DNA from: Megachile rotundata
Lineage: Eukaryota; Arthropoda; Insecta; Hymenoptera; Megachilidae
Assembly (NCBI RefSeq): GCF_050947335.1
Contig: NC_134984.1
Coordinates: forward strand, 12,195,926 to 12,259,925
Direction: 5' to 3'
DNA: 64,000 nt
The position numbers and the translations under genes are program-made. How positions within the stretch are numbered: position 1 is the stretch's first letter; every line of letters begins with the position of its first letter. This document shows, piece after piece, positions 26,520 through 38,872 of this stretch. The notes under the pieces were generated by a model. The model worked only from the letters and a program-made list of their open reading frames with translations, was not told where the DNA came from and did no database searches.

Positions 26520-27560
26520 TTGAATCGCGTTAAATTTGAGTTGTGTCGAATTTGGTCGTGGTAACTCTAGATTAAGTCGAATTTGGATCGCATCGAGTTT
26601 AGATAATGTCGAATTCAAATCGTATTAAATTTGAATCGAGTCGAAATTAAATTGCGTCGAATTTGGATCGAGTCAAATTTGAATCGAGTCGAAATTAAAT
26701 TGCGTCGAATTTGGATCGAGTCAAATTTGAATCAAGTCGAATTAAATTGCGTCGAATTTGGATCGAGTCAAATTTGAATCGAGTCGAAATTAAATCGCGT
26801 CGAATTTGGATCGAGTCAAATTTGAATCGAGTCGAAATTAAATTGCGTCGAATTTGGATTGAGTCGAAATTAAATTGCGTCGAATTTGGATCGAGTCGAA
26901 ATTAAATTGCGTCGAATTTGGATCGAGTCAAATTTGAATCGAGTCGAAATTAAATTGCGTCGAATTTGGATCGAGTCAAATTTGAATCGAGTCGAAATTA
27001 AATTGCGTCGAATTTGGATCGAGTCAAATTTGAATCGAGTCGAAATTAAATTGCGTCGAATTTGGATCGAGTCAAATTTGAATCGAGTCGAAATTAAATT
27101 GCGTCGAATTTGGATCGAGTCGAAATTAAATTGCGTCGAATTTGGATCGAGTCGAAATTAAATTGCGTCGAATTTGGATCGAGTCAAATTTGAATCAAGT
27201 CGAATTAAATCGCGTCGAATTTGGATCGAGTCAAATTTGAATCAAGTCGAAATTAAATCGCGTCGAATTTGGATCGAGTCAAATTTGAATTAAGTCGAAT
27301 TAAATCGCGTCGAATTTGGATCGAGTCGAAATTAAATTGCGTCGAATTTGGATCGAGTCAAATTTGAATCAGTCGAAATTAAATCGCGTCGAATTTGGAT
27401 CGAGTCAAATTTGAACCACATCAAATTTGAACGATATTAAATTTATAATGCATCAAATTTAAATCGTACCAAACTTAAGTCACATCAAATGTGAACCTTA
27501 TTGAACTGCACCATGTCAAATTTGAATCTCATCGAATTGAACCATGTCGACTATGAACAG
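26520..27560. repeat. Satellite: 48-bp unit made of three 16-bp monomers
   Basis: The core (about 26640-27415) repeats a 48-bp unit that splits into three related 16-mers: GAATTTGGATCGAGTC, AAATTTGAATCGAGTC and GAAATTAAATTGCGTC. Some units lack the middle 16-mer, giving 32-bp spacings. Copies are nearly identical in the centre and decay towards both edges. Because 48 is divisible by three, open frames run through it (26711-26905 and 26886-27161) with a 16-aa period, WIESNLNRVEIKLRRI. They have no independent sign of being genes. Confidence 0.92.
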
Positions 27561-30063
27561 CATCGAACATAATGAAGTTAAAGAACTGCGTCGAACCGTA
27601 TATCCATTTGTTTCACTTGATGTTTGACTCTGAGAGCCTGTACAGAATATACCTCGTGAACAAAAGCAGTTTCACATAGAACAAGGAACCAGTGTATTTT
27701 CTTACAAGTTTCAAGCCGAAGATAAAAGAAGCATAGGTAATGGAGGTTTCCAATGGCGTTTCGTCGATTATTATTCCGTGTATTGCCTCGATTTCCTGCG
27801 TTGCCTGCATTAAACGCACTATTATACATAACGGAGTGAACAAGGGAAAAAGATAAAACGAAAGAGTGAGAGTGAACGAGTGAATGAGCGAATGAGCGTG
27901 ACGAACCTAGTATTGTAAGATTTAAATTGTGAAAAACATAAAAAAAATGAGAGAAAGAGAGAAAGAGAAGATGAAGAGGGACGAGAAACGGTATGGAGAA
28001 ACTAAAGAGAAGATCGTGTAAATACGCTAAGAAAGTAGAATGATCGAAGGAAACAAGCGATTTAACCGCCTCGACAACACAAGACAAGCAATATTTAGTT
28101 CTTACCGTCTCGTAAAAATAATGAAAGAATAAAAAAATGAAACGATAACTCCAACTGTACTTGTACACAACAGACACGTGTACACGGCTCGTACGTATTT
28201 AAACGACTATAAATTAAATGTTAATTATCCTTACACTTCGTATAATATAGTAAAATTGTTACGCATTTATTATCATTACAATTATTGAATAGGTAATGCT
28301 CAATTAGCATTTGTTTCTTAAAATAAAGAATAAATATATGGCTGTTGGATATTTATATGCACGTATCATCTACCTATGTCATTTGCATCTCCCTTTTCTT
28401 ATTTTTCTTTAGGTCACTTCCATGAAGCTGGTATATTTCTCTAAACTATTTTACAAGAGAATCTGAAAAATAATTTTAATACCTTTTCGTTTTTTCCTCA
28501 AACGTAAAAGCAAGTTATGGACAATTTTACCAATAATATAACGAGAATATTTCGACATTTTCTCCGACATCGTCGTTTAATAAACAGTTTTATCGTCATT
28601 TAACAGCGATAGTGCTCGTCCGTTTCATCCGCGAACATGTACTATCAACCCTCCAATAACGGAACTTGACGCAGCAAATGGATTTTCGTAAAAAATAACA
28701 GTTTAAAAGGTGAAAAAAAGAAGATTGAAGGATTAAATTCGCAGTATTTGTCCAATTTGCTTGAACGACGATCAAAAATAAGAAAAGAGGTTCCTTCAAA
28801 CAGGAAGGAAGTCCAAGGATATGTTTCAACTCATAAGGCGAGGTATATCGTTTTCAACCTTTTATTGTAAATTGATCTACAATCACCATATCCTGGTTCA
28901 TCGTCGTTACATCTTCGTCGTTATAAATAGGAAATCGTTACAACAGCACTATTGCTCGATCATCATAGTGTGTGTGTATGTACGTATGTGTCCGTGTGTA
29001 TGTGTACATGTTTGCAATATAACTCTGTTTCATTTCTCGCAAGTATCAAGTTATTCGTAAAAGTTCATCACTTCAACATCTCTTACTGTACAATCCTATT
29101 TGAAGTGGCTTCGTAAAAACAACAAAAAAAAGACGTATCCCACGACGTTCGTGGATGTATTTTTTTTGCCTTTTCTTTTTTGTGGAAAACGGAACAAAAA
29201 TATGGGGACCAGGGAAGTAAGCTACCTAACTTACGAGTAACACTTTGTTTTTGTTTTGCACTTGCCTCGTCATTCCTCCGGCTTAGAAGAATGCATAAAA
29301 TGTTTTTTTTGTCTCGCGTACACGTCGAAGATAATATACATTCCTATATTAATTAGAAAAATAATACAGATTTTTGCCTTGTTAATGGAAACAATTAGCT
29401 ATACATATATATATTTATAATGTATACCACATAGTTTAATGCGGGTATGGACATTTGAGTATGTTGTCACAGCTAACCAAGTCCCTGAAAACAATTTTAA
29501 GAAAAGTCTTTCATCTCCTAGAAAAATTACACGTTTCTAATTGTTATCTAGCACAGTATTGTTTGAGAGTTTGCTTCGTAATCACGATCAACGCAAACGC
29601 AAATTATAGGGCGGCAGTTTGTATATCTTGTATTAAAAATATTCTACCACGACAACGCACCATTTAAAAGAAAAGAATAAAATCACAGTTCCAAAATTTC
29701 TCACTCATCAAACTAACTTCGGACATCTGTATGAAAATATAGGAACGAGGTAGCGAAAATAATTCAATCTCTTATACGCACTCTTATTCTTGGAAAATAA
29801 TAAATTGTTAACTAAAATGAAGCGCAAAAACATGGAATTCATTGTAACGTCTGGCTCTTATTGGAAATGAAACATTTAAAAAAGCCATAAACGCTAAATC
29901 ACAAACACAGAAATACCATTCCAAACACTAAATACATAATTAATTACAATATTTTTATAATAGTAAATATGTTGTGTCGACAAAGTAAAATGTAAACTTA
30001 GAATAATTATCGTTTGAACATTAATTGACAAAGAATAATGAGGATGTGAAATGTCCTACCTTA
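27561..30063. other. Intergenic, probably includes FAM76 3' UTR
   Basis: No gene is recognised. The part nearest 30064 is probably the FAM76 3' UTR on the minus strand, but its end was not located. A TG-rich simple repeat lies at 28968-29010. A 199-codon minus-strand frame at 27578-28177 is Ser/Phe/Leu-rich without recognisable motifs and is judged chance. Confidence 0.4.
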
Positions 30064-31869
30064 TCAAGGTACAGGACTGTCTGTTCCACTTCCACTATTG
30101 GTCCCAGCTTCTGTTTTCGTTGCGGTCACTCTGTCACCACGCTTGGAACTCTTCGACAAGGATGCAACTTCTTTCAATAAACTGGAGATCTTCAGCTGCA
30201 TCGTTGAGATTTTCGCTTCGTATTCCTTTTCCGTCGCTTTCATCTTGTTACGCAGTTCCGTCTCCGATGTGAAGTTTTTCGCCTTTAATTCTGTAATCTG
30301 TGAGCAGAGACAATTGTACTTGAATTATCTCTATGCTTTAAAATTTAACTGGTGCATCAACAAATACATACCTGCCTATCCTTAGCTAGCAATTGTCCAT
30401 CCTTGATGGTGATTTGTTTTTGGAGATGAGCTATCTTTTCTTTGAGTTGTGTAACTGCTACTACGTGATCCGAACTGTTAGGATCATGTGGATCATGAAC
30501 ACCAACCATCCGAGCTGCTTTCACCGGGGTAGGACCATTCGAATCTCCGCTTTCAGACTGAGGTGGCAGCTTTGTAACATCTACTCTGTGTGGTCTCTTA
30601 TTATGACCTTTCAACCTGAAGCAAAACAAATAGAATAAGTATAAATATTCTTTTAGATATTTACCTGTAAAACATTACCATGTTATGATATATGGAAGAG
30701 TTACTGAAACTGTGATGAACACGATTAAAACTACTAAGCACAAAGTTACCTTGTGAGAGTATGTATTTGGAATAATTACTTTTGTTCTTTGTGCTTCGCT
30801 GCCCGTTGCTGTGCCAGTTTCAAATGTGCCCTTCTCTCTGCATCTGACTGTTTTGTTTTTGCCAATGCTCGTTTGTATGACAGTGTACACAGCCAACATA
30901 ATAACTTTCCGTCAACCTTTAATTATTCAATAACAGTGTATCATCTTAAAGTACTTATAAAAGAGCAATTGGAATATATAAATAAAGTTAAAAATATATT
31001 GTTACTTTTTTGTCTTCATCCTGTCTGTCAAAGGCACACTTCTGTTTGCATTGCTCACAAGTTACCGGCGGCCCATAACGTTTTTCAGAATTCGTACATC
31101 GTTGACATTTGCTGCCAATGAATGCAGCTATGGTATTGCAATATTCACAGGCCGATGGCTTACCATAAGCTTTCACATTTTGCTCACATTTTTTACATAT
31201 GGTGCTTGTATTTCCTTTTCTGTAAAAGAGAACAGAATTATTTTATATAACATGTCCAAACTATATCAAATATGAAGAAATATATATGCTTACATCGTTT
31301 GTTGGAATTCTGACCTACAATATGTACATTTCACTACAGGAAATGCACCTCTGCATTCCTAAATGAGCAACATAACGTAGTAAAAGTTGATTAAAAAACA
31401 CATACAAGGATACAAATTTATAATGTACATATTTACATTTAGCCAGTTTTAATGTTTATGCACTATTCATGCTTTCGCACAAAACACACAATACTGTAAG
31501 AAAAAAGTGTTTATTACCATTAAAAGAAAGGCTTTCTCGAAATTGATAATAATTTATTCAATTGGTAGGAACTGGTTGAAACAACAATTTATCTATTGTA
31601 CTAAATACAATCATTTAAATTAATTTCTCCAGACTTTTGCAATATGAACGTACAAGAAACGCACATTTGAATTAAAAGTTCTATTATTAGCATCCTATCT
31701 CGCGAACACGGAAAGTGACGCTCGTTTGTCGCGCGTAGAAATTCGGGAAAGACACGAAATCCCGTGACGATACCTTGCACAATTGTTGTCCCGGGGAAAG
31801 TTCCTCGAAAGGATGCCTCGAAAAGCATCTGGAACACGCGAAAAGAGCTTGCACATTGTTCGCGCTCAT
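30064..31869 (-). CDS. FAM76: FAM76 family protein (6 coding exons)
   Basis: Minus-strand coding exons in transcript order: 31869-31774, 31358-31294, 31219-31006, 30916-30780, 30615-30372, 30297-30064; 329 aa, against roughly 310-340 in vertebrate FAM76A/B. The N-terminal half is Cys-rich with paired CxxC motifs: FACSRC, CKECR, CTYC, ICKKC, CEYCN, KCQRC, CEQCKQKC and LCWLC, suggesting zinc-ribbon folds (inference). IAAFIGSKCQRCTNSEKRYGPP is almost the vertebrate sequence. The middle is basic and low-complexity. The last third (VTQLKEKIAHLQKQITIKDG, then ITELKAKNF) is a predicted coiled coil, and the protein ends SPVP. The family has been linked to nuclear speckles in vertebrates; molecular function is poorly known. 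Divergent from the RRM gene. The exon 31358-31294 to 31219 junction adds two residues relative to vertebrates and is the least certain splice. Confidence 0.93.
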
Positions 31870-32657
31870 CCTCGAACAGCGGATTCGTGTTTGGCCTCGG
31901 TGTTCCAAAACCGTACGTCACCAACGATAAAACCAATTCGTAAACGCGACGACGTACGGGCTAAGTTTCACTTTCACTGTTTTCCTAATGGTATCCCCGA
32001 ACAAAAAAAAACGTAAAATTCAACACGATGTCACTTAAGATTACAAATCCTTACATGTTTTTTCCTACGACATTTCACGCGACTGACGCGATTGTTTTGC
32101 GTACATAACCGCGTCACTTTACCCGTTCACTGCACCGGTTGTTGATTTGAGACGGCCATCTGACTTCTTACTGCGTTTTTACCAGTTCACAGTCCCTGTT
32201 AGATGTCGCTTCATTATGCACCCCCTTACAAAATACCATGTAAACCAATCATTATTTTTCTAACCAAAAGATTCGACTAACAATTGGTTAAATCGCTTTC
32301 AACGTGTTCTTAAAGTCTAGGTTAAAGTGGACGCGTATACTAGCGCCAGGATATTGTAATAGTAGGAAAAACTACTGCTATTTAAATATTAGCTCAACCC
32401 TATCAATTGCTCAATTGTATTCATTTATATTTGATAGTGGACACATGAATCTTTATTCTATTACGAAATTGTCCCAAAATTTTTCTACGATTCTCCCAAA
32501 GATTAGGATTCCCCCACACTTTCTCAGGATTCTCCTAAGTTTTCCCTAGGATCTTGTGTCTAGCTTTTCAAACACGCTTCAAACATAAATATAACCTAAA
32601 CTCATAACAACGTGGTGGTTGACACGTATTTGTTTAAAACTTGGAAAGAATTAAGAA
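31870..32657. promoter_or_regulatory. Divergent intergenic region between FAM76 and the RRM gene
   Basis: The two start codons lie 788 bp apart, head to head, with no other gene between, so both promoters must be here. CpG-containing sequence is concentrated nearer FAM76 (31870-32200). No TATA box is placed at either start. A perfect Blimp-1-type site lies at 31966-31979. Confidence 0.6.
31966..31979 (-). promoter_or_regulatory. Consensus Blimp-1/PRDM1 site upstream of FAM76
   Basis: On the minus strand it reads CAGTGAAAGTGAAA, matching all 11 positions of the PRDM1 consensus (A/C)AG(T/C)GAAAG(T/C)(G/T). It lies about 100 bp upstream of the FAM76 ATG. An 11-bp degenerate match is expected about once per two windows of this size by chance, so function is unproven. 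Confidence 0.4.
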
Positions 32658-33507
32658 ATGAGAGTAAGGAGGAAATCAGAAGGGAAACGACGGCAAGAAA
32701 AGGAAAGAGCTTTATACGTTCGTCTGCCGCATACAATACGTAAAGAGGAAGATGTCGCGAAATTATTTACAGGCGATTTTAGAGTTAATCTTCCTCGACA
32801 AAGTAGCAGGCATTGCTATGTGATATTCTCTGATGTTGAAGAAAAATTGAGAAATTTAAAAGCAGCACAAAACAGTGTGATAAATGGGAAACATGTTATA
32901 GTTGCTCCTGCAATTATTAAGGATAAGAAGGATAGAATTAGTAAGAAGAAAATTGTTATACCTGAAATAAAAGATGATCCAAAAGTAACAAGAATGTAAG
33001 TATTTTGACAACTTTCATCCTTAATGGAACATTTATTTGAAATAATTACGTTAAACATGCTATTTTTTCGATAGCCTTTTCGTTTCAAACATTAATCTCG
33101 AAACAAAACCCGAAGAAATAAAGGCAGCTATTCCAGGATGTCTGACTGTGAAAATATTGAAACCATATTCAAAAAAGTCTAAGTATTTATCATACTGTCA
33201 TGTAACATTGAAATTTGTTATGAATAAAATTTTAAGGTATATTGTATATTATATTCTATTTAGGGCTGCAATTGTTAAAATGGAAAGTGCACGAACAGCA
33301 GCAGAGTATTTGCAGAAGATACGAAGTAGGCCAATTGTTGGAGGACGTAGATTAAGATTAAATCCTGATACTAGACATAGGAAAAAGCAATCAAAAGGAC
33401 TTAAAATCTATGATGGTGAAACAGAAATACCTATGCAGAAAAGCACTTCAAGGGAAAATAACAAACCTTTAGATCATATCGTACTTGAAAACAAAACTTC
33501 GAGTTGA
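32658..33507 (+). CDS. Two-RRM RNA-binding protein (3 exons), family uncertain
   Basis: Coding exons 32658-32995, 33075-33182 and 33264-33507 give 229 aa. An in-frame TAA six bases before the ATG fixes the start. A basic N-terminus leads into a first RRM (about residues 19-85: ALYVRLP as RNP2-like, HCYVIF as RNP1-like), then a Lys-rich linker. A second RRM starts at LFVSNI (about residue 114) with RAAIVKM-like strand 3 supplied by exon 3. The C-terminus is basic. The intron 33183-33263 is open in frame; I treat it as an intron because it has GT-AG ends, is AT-rich, and its removal restores the RRM spacing between strands 2 and 3. The fold suggests a nuclear or nucleolar RNA-binding role, perhaps RBM34/Nop12-like, but I do not recognise the orthologue. 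Candidate poly(A) signals AATAAA lie at 33595-33606, about 90 bp after the stop. Confidence 0.82.
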
Positions 33508-35903
33508 GTGTTTTATTATGACTTGCAATTACATATGTTAAATTCCATTATTTATATAATATTCAATGTATATAATGACAACCAGATCTTTGTAAATAAA
33601 AATAAAGTCATAAGGAGTAAAAATTAGGAAACTGTTTTAACATACATGGAATTTGCAGCAAAGTTCTCAGAAACAAATTACATTAATTTATAATTCGTAT
33701 TACTAAAAATTTCAATATTAATAACATTTTTGTTCAATAGTAATTTTAATCTCGATATTATCTATTACAAAAAACATTTCATATATTTTAACAGAAATGA
33801 TTTAAATTTCCATCTCTTGTAATTTCTTTTTTACTTTTTAAATACGTTATTTACGCAACAGTGAAGGTAACCGAGGCTGATAATAAAATGATACAGTAGT
33901 TGACAAATGAGTCATTTTATATAATCAAGAGAACTCACGATATACTATAAATAATCGTGCATTTAAACATACACATGGCACTTTCAAGAGATTGTATTGT
34001 AACATGCGTGAATGTATGCAAATTCCATATTGAAAAGTATTTATTCGCGGAAAGCGTGCAATAATGATATGCGTGCTTAAAAAAACGATCTCAAAAGTCA
34101 ACGATCAAGGTGAAATCTTCAGTCCTGCATGTAAAGTGTCAGGATAATACGCGATTTAAAAGCAGTTTAGTGAATCATTTGAACGAGTAATGTAGTGTAA
34201 TAGTCGTTCTCGTCGAATTACATACATTAAAAAAACAGAAATAAAATCTCTTGACAAAAATAACACATTTTTTACATAGTCCTGTTTACAACGCAGAATG
34301 AAATAAGTTTATAAATATTTATGGAATTGTGAAATTGATTGACAGTAAACGAGTGTTATACATAATTATGTAAGTCGAAGAAATGTCAATGAATTCAACT
34401 CGTAATTCAATAATATTCTTGCTTTTCTATAACTAGAATAAATGCATTTGAAATAAGCATAATGAAGTCCCTTTCTGCCGAAGTTTATGGGATCCCACTA
34501 CCGGATGCTCTGACCCTTCACCTGGCACAAATGTACAAGTAGGTCCCCGTTATATTGCCGTCCAATTTCAATTTCAGATTTTGGGATTTAGAAATGTAGA
34601 AATTTTGCAATTTCAGAGATTAACAAATATTATGCTTATTTTTAAAAACATTTATTCTCATATTTTCCTATTCAGTTTTAGTAAAATGTGAATAGTGTTT
34701 CATCACGTATCCTTCGATTGATAACCCATAAGCCTTGCGGTAGACTAATCGTTCGCTTTAAAAAGAGTATTGATTTGCAATAAAAAAAAACCAACGTGCT
34801 TTTAATAAATTTAATCGAAGCGGGTAAAACGGCTGAGAAGCTTTATTGGTTGACCACCAGGTAGCAGAATAACCTTGATCAGTATAGTTTTGTTTAGATT
34901 TGTAGAAGTATAGTTCATAGTAGCTTCGCACACAATCAAACCGTCTTGGAGAGGTCGGCATGAAGTAACCAATAAGCGATTTGCCAGTCTAATCGTTCGA
35001 ACGTCATTGCATAACTCGCGTTGCTTTTTAAACCAATTATTTAATGCGCTGCGTGCAATGATTTTGCACTTGGAGGCGTTTTCCGATCGATGTCACGCGT
35101 GTGTAGTGACGCCGACCAAAAATGCGAATGGGCGTAATAACGCCGGCAAGTTCTGCGAATTGGACGTACGTCAGAACTAACCTAAGAAAAAGTTGTCTGT
35201 GTAGCTTTATCGAAAAGGAAAAAAATAGTTTATCGTAAATAAGCATGATTTGTTATTTATTCGTGTATCATCGAACATTGGCTTCGATATGTTCGACGTT
35301 GTCGTTCTTCCGTGCAACGTCCATAATAATTCACGTATAGGTTAACTCCTTCGCGAGCGTCCATCGACGTTTACAATCTGTCATTTGGATCTCGACATTT
35401 TGTAAATCGGAATGTAATATACGAATATAAATTTAAATCTAAAGTTTCAGTGGAAGTAGTATGTCTTTTGCCATGTATTTTATAATCATCAAACCTCTAA
35501 AAACGTTCCTGTTAATAACTAATATTGAATCTTGCAAATTCGAAGGTAACTAAATTTATAACTTCGTTTATTAATATTTCGCATATAAATATATGACATA
35601 AATTTTATCTAAAAGAAAATATTAGTGTTTAGTGAATTTAGTCATGTAACCAAAATAATGTACCAAGTATGTTAACTTGGTTTTTATTATAATTTTATCT
35701 TAATGATTGTTCTCTTATTTTGTTTCAGTAAACTTTAGGAATGAAAGCAGTTCCATTTTGGAGTAATTTTTAATTTGTATATTTAAAATCGTACCAATAA
35801 GAGATTTAATACAATGCATTTATGATTAAATGCACAAAGTTTACCTGTGAAAAATAATGTCTAACATCGACATACATTCGATCAAAACTTGACTGCATTA
35901 AAA
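33508..35903. other. Intergenic plus 5' leader of EXT1
   Basis: 33508-33610 is the probable 3' UTR of the RRM gene. AT-rich sequence follows. The part near 35000-35350 is more CpG-rich and may hold the EXT1 promoter. A plausible acceptor 'tgtttcag' ending at 35728 would begin the 5' leader continuing to the EXT1 ATG at 35904. A 26-codon frame at 34461-34541 is GC-richer than its surroundings but has no support. No other gene is seen. Confidence 0.4.
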
Positions 35904-38740
35904 ATGCAAGCCAAGAAGCGCTATCTATTATTGTTCGTAACCTGTGCGTTTCTTGGTTATTGTTACTTTGGTGGTTATCGATTAAAAAGTGAAAAGTGGT
36001 CAGGCAGATCTCAGTTGCCTTATGAGCGATTGCCTTCATATTTAAGTCTAAACGAAGAATTCTATGACAAGGATTTAAGAACATCAAATGGAAATTCACT
36101 CGTGTCTCAACGTACAAGGCAATGCCGTATGGAGACTTGTTTCGACTTTACTAGGTGCAAGCATGGTTTTACAGTTTATGTGTATCCAGTGGAGGATGTG
36201 ATAAGCCCACTATACCAAAAAATATTAAATGTTATTACCGAGTCGAGATATTATACTTCGGATCCAGCTAGAGCATGTATATTTGTGTTAGCTCTTGATA
36301 CATTGGACAGGGATCCATTGTCAACAGAATTCATACATAATCTTCCTGCAAAGTTGATGCGTTTACCTTACTGGAATAATGGCAGAAATCATTTAATATT
36401 TAATTTATATTCTGGAACATGGCCCGATTATGCAGAGGAGTCATTGGCCTTTGACATAGGATATGCCATGCTTGCGAAGGCAAGCATGTCCATCTTCAGG
36501 CACAGACCAAACTTTGATGTGTCTATACCTTTGTTTGGAAAACAACATCCAGAACGTGGTGGGGAGCCAGGTCAAGCTTTAGAAAATAATTTTCCTAACA
36601 GTAAGAAATACGTCGCAGCTTTCAAGGGTAAAAGATACGTCCATGGAATAGGTTCTGAAACTAGAAATGCTCTCTATCATTTACACAATGGCAAAGACTT
36701 GGTATTTGTCACGACTTGTCGTCACGGCAAAGCGTGGAGAGAGTTACAAGACGAACATTGTCAACAAGATAATCAGGAGTATGATATGTTAGTAACAAAA
36801 CGAAATATTTTAAGCGAGGAACGTTTATGATAGAAAGACAAACTCTAATGTTATTTATAATTTCAGGTATGATTATGAAATTTTATTAATGAACGCTACA
36901 TTTTGTCTTGTACCAAGAGGAAGAAGACTTGGTAGTTTTCGATTCTTAGAAGCTTTAAGGGCTGGTTGTATTCCAGTTATTCTAAGCAATGGCTGGGCAC
37001 TTCCATTTCATGAGCGTATTGATTGGACACAAGCGGTTATATTTTCTGATGAAAGACTGTTGCTTCAAGTAAGTACAACGAAAATATAGTTTATGATAAG
37101 AAAGGTAGACGAACCGGAATGTAATCAAACTTTATCTATTCAGATTCCAGATATAGTACGGTCTGTGTCCAATGTACAAATCCTTAAACTACGGCAGCAA
37201 ACGCAGTTTCTTTGGGAACGCTACTTTTCGTCGATAGAAAAAATTGTATTTACAGTATTCGAGGTAAGATTATAAAATCGGCAATAATTCTAAATTATCG
37301 ATTTTCTATATTTAAACTGAATTTACAGAATATTCGCGAACGTTTACCATGGGAAGGTACCAGGGAGAAACTTGTCTGGAATATAAACCCTGGAGCTTTA
37401 GCAATATTACCGCAATTTGCTGATAGCCAGCAAGAACTTCCATTTTCAAAAAGTAATCCAGGAAATACCTTCACTGCCATCATCTATTCGCAGTTGGGAT
37501 CCACTGCTGTTCTCTATCGTTTGCTTAAGAGTATCGCGAAAAGTAAATACTTAGATAAGGTAGGCTTACCGCATGAACTACTTTCTAATTTTTATTTTTA
37601 TCACGAGCGTAAATAATATTCTGAAATGTTTGTAGATTATTCTAATGTGGAACTCGGACATTCCGTTACCAAGGAGGCCACGATGGCAAGGGATCAAAGC
37701 ATCAATACATGTTGTTACGGTTGATGGTATATCCCAGCGTTTTTATCCACATCCTTTAATCAAAACTAGTGCCATATTATCTCTAGATGAGGATGCTACA
37801 CTCAATACAGACGAAATAGATTTCGCCTTTACCGTTTGGCGATCGTTTCCGGATCGAATAGTTGGGTATCCAGCTAGATCTCACTATTGGGACGATTCCA
37901 AGGTAAGTGGGCTTCTACATGATTCTCATACTTAACCATAACAGTATTGTTTATATATGTTTATTATTTAAAGCGTTCGTGGGGTTACACAAGTAAATGG
38001 ACAAATGATTATAGTATAATTCTAACTGGTGCCGCCTTTTATCATCGTTATTATAATACGTTGTATACCGAATTACTGAGTTCGACGTTGCACAAGACTG
38101 TCGAACAGTCGCAAAATTGCGAGGACATACTTATGAATTTTTTAGTAAGCCATATTACGCGAAGACCACCTATTAAAGTTACTCAACGGAAATTGTATAA
38201 AGATACTACTGTGGCTGGAATCAGGTATATATCTTTCATTTCGCTTGCTATGCGGGTATCATCTGTTCAACAGGAAATTCGGTTCACTTAATACGGCTAA
38301 CTTCAGCACTTAAATTTTTTATCTCCTGTATCCTCAGATTTCTCCATATCTAATTTCCAAGTAAATGAAAACAGCAAGAAATGAATAATATATTAAAACG
38401 GTTACTGAATATGTATATTTGACATAAGTGCACTAATTCACGAAATGAATAAGAGCTGCACTTATCATTGAATGAATAATAGCTATTATTGTGTAGCGGT
38501 TTAACATAATCATGAAAGATATTCTTATAGTTTGTTCATCTGATACATTCATTTTTCAGGTCCCCATGGAATGATCCAGATCACTTTATACAACGGCAAA
38601 CGTGCATGAATACGTTTGTAGCCGTCTTTGGGTACATGCCGTTATTACGATCAAATATGAGGCTTGACCCAGTTCTGTTCAAAGACTCTGTAAGCAATTT
38701 GCGCAAGAAATATAGACAAATTGAATTAGTTAGTAATTAG
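35904..38740 (+). CDS. ttv: Exostosin-1 / tout-velu glycosyltransferase (7 exons)
   Basis: Coding exons 35904-36787, 36867-37068, 37144-37263, 37329-37559, 37636-37902, 37974-38224 and 38560-38740; 711 aa, close to animal EXT1 (about 740-760). It starts MQAKKRY, as vertebrate EXT1 does, followed by a hydrophobic stretch (residues 7-25), so a type II Golgi membrane protein. The GT47 exostosin domain follows: CRMETCFDF, FYTSDPARAC-like YYTSDPARAC, WNNGRNHLIFN, FRPNFDVS-like RPNFDVSIPL, FKGKRY, NATFCLVPRGRRLGSFRFLE. The GT64 domain has LSLDEDATL as the DxD-type metal site, GYPARSHYW, GYTSKWTNDYS and NCEDILMNFLV. It would polymerise heparan sulfate with EXT2, adding GlcUA and GlcNAc; in flies it is needed for Hedgehog movement. 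The exon 1 donor GTTAGT at 36788 was preferred over a GTATGA alternative because it keeps the family length. A candidate AATAAA lies at 39414. Confidence 0.95.
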
Positions 38741-38872
38741 AATTATACAGGATATTTTATCAGTTACACAGCAGTTATCTACCCTCGAAATGGGCATCGT
38801 ATATGTATGCATAAATATATATATATATAGCCTCGAATATTTCGGCGAAATAACGGCGGGAATTGCTATTGC

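Noticed and set aside
26711..27161. Repeat-encoded proteins of 64 and 91 aa
   Set aside because: They exist only because the 48-bp satellite unit is divisible by three; no promoter, conservation or splice evidence.
27578..28177. 199-codon minus-strand frame
   Set aside because: Low-complexity Ser/Phe/Leu/His product with no domain; no splice or start context.
33183..33263. Reading the RRM gene exons 2 and 3 as one uninterrupted exon
   Set aside because: The extra 27 residues are hydrophobic and AT-coded, break the RRM between strands 2 and 3, and are bounded by GT-AG in matching phase. Kept only as a retention finding.
34461..34541. 26-codon frame MKSLSAEVYGIPLPDALTLH and on
   Set aside because: Short, isolated, no promoter or conservation information; mentioned only in the intergenic entry.
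36783..36830. EXT1 exon 1 continuing to the stop at 36828-36830, or using the GTATGA donor
   Set aside because: Continuing would truncate the GT47 domain; the GTATGA donor also keeps frame but shortens a conserved-length segment, so GTTAGT at 36788 is preferred.
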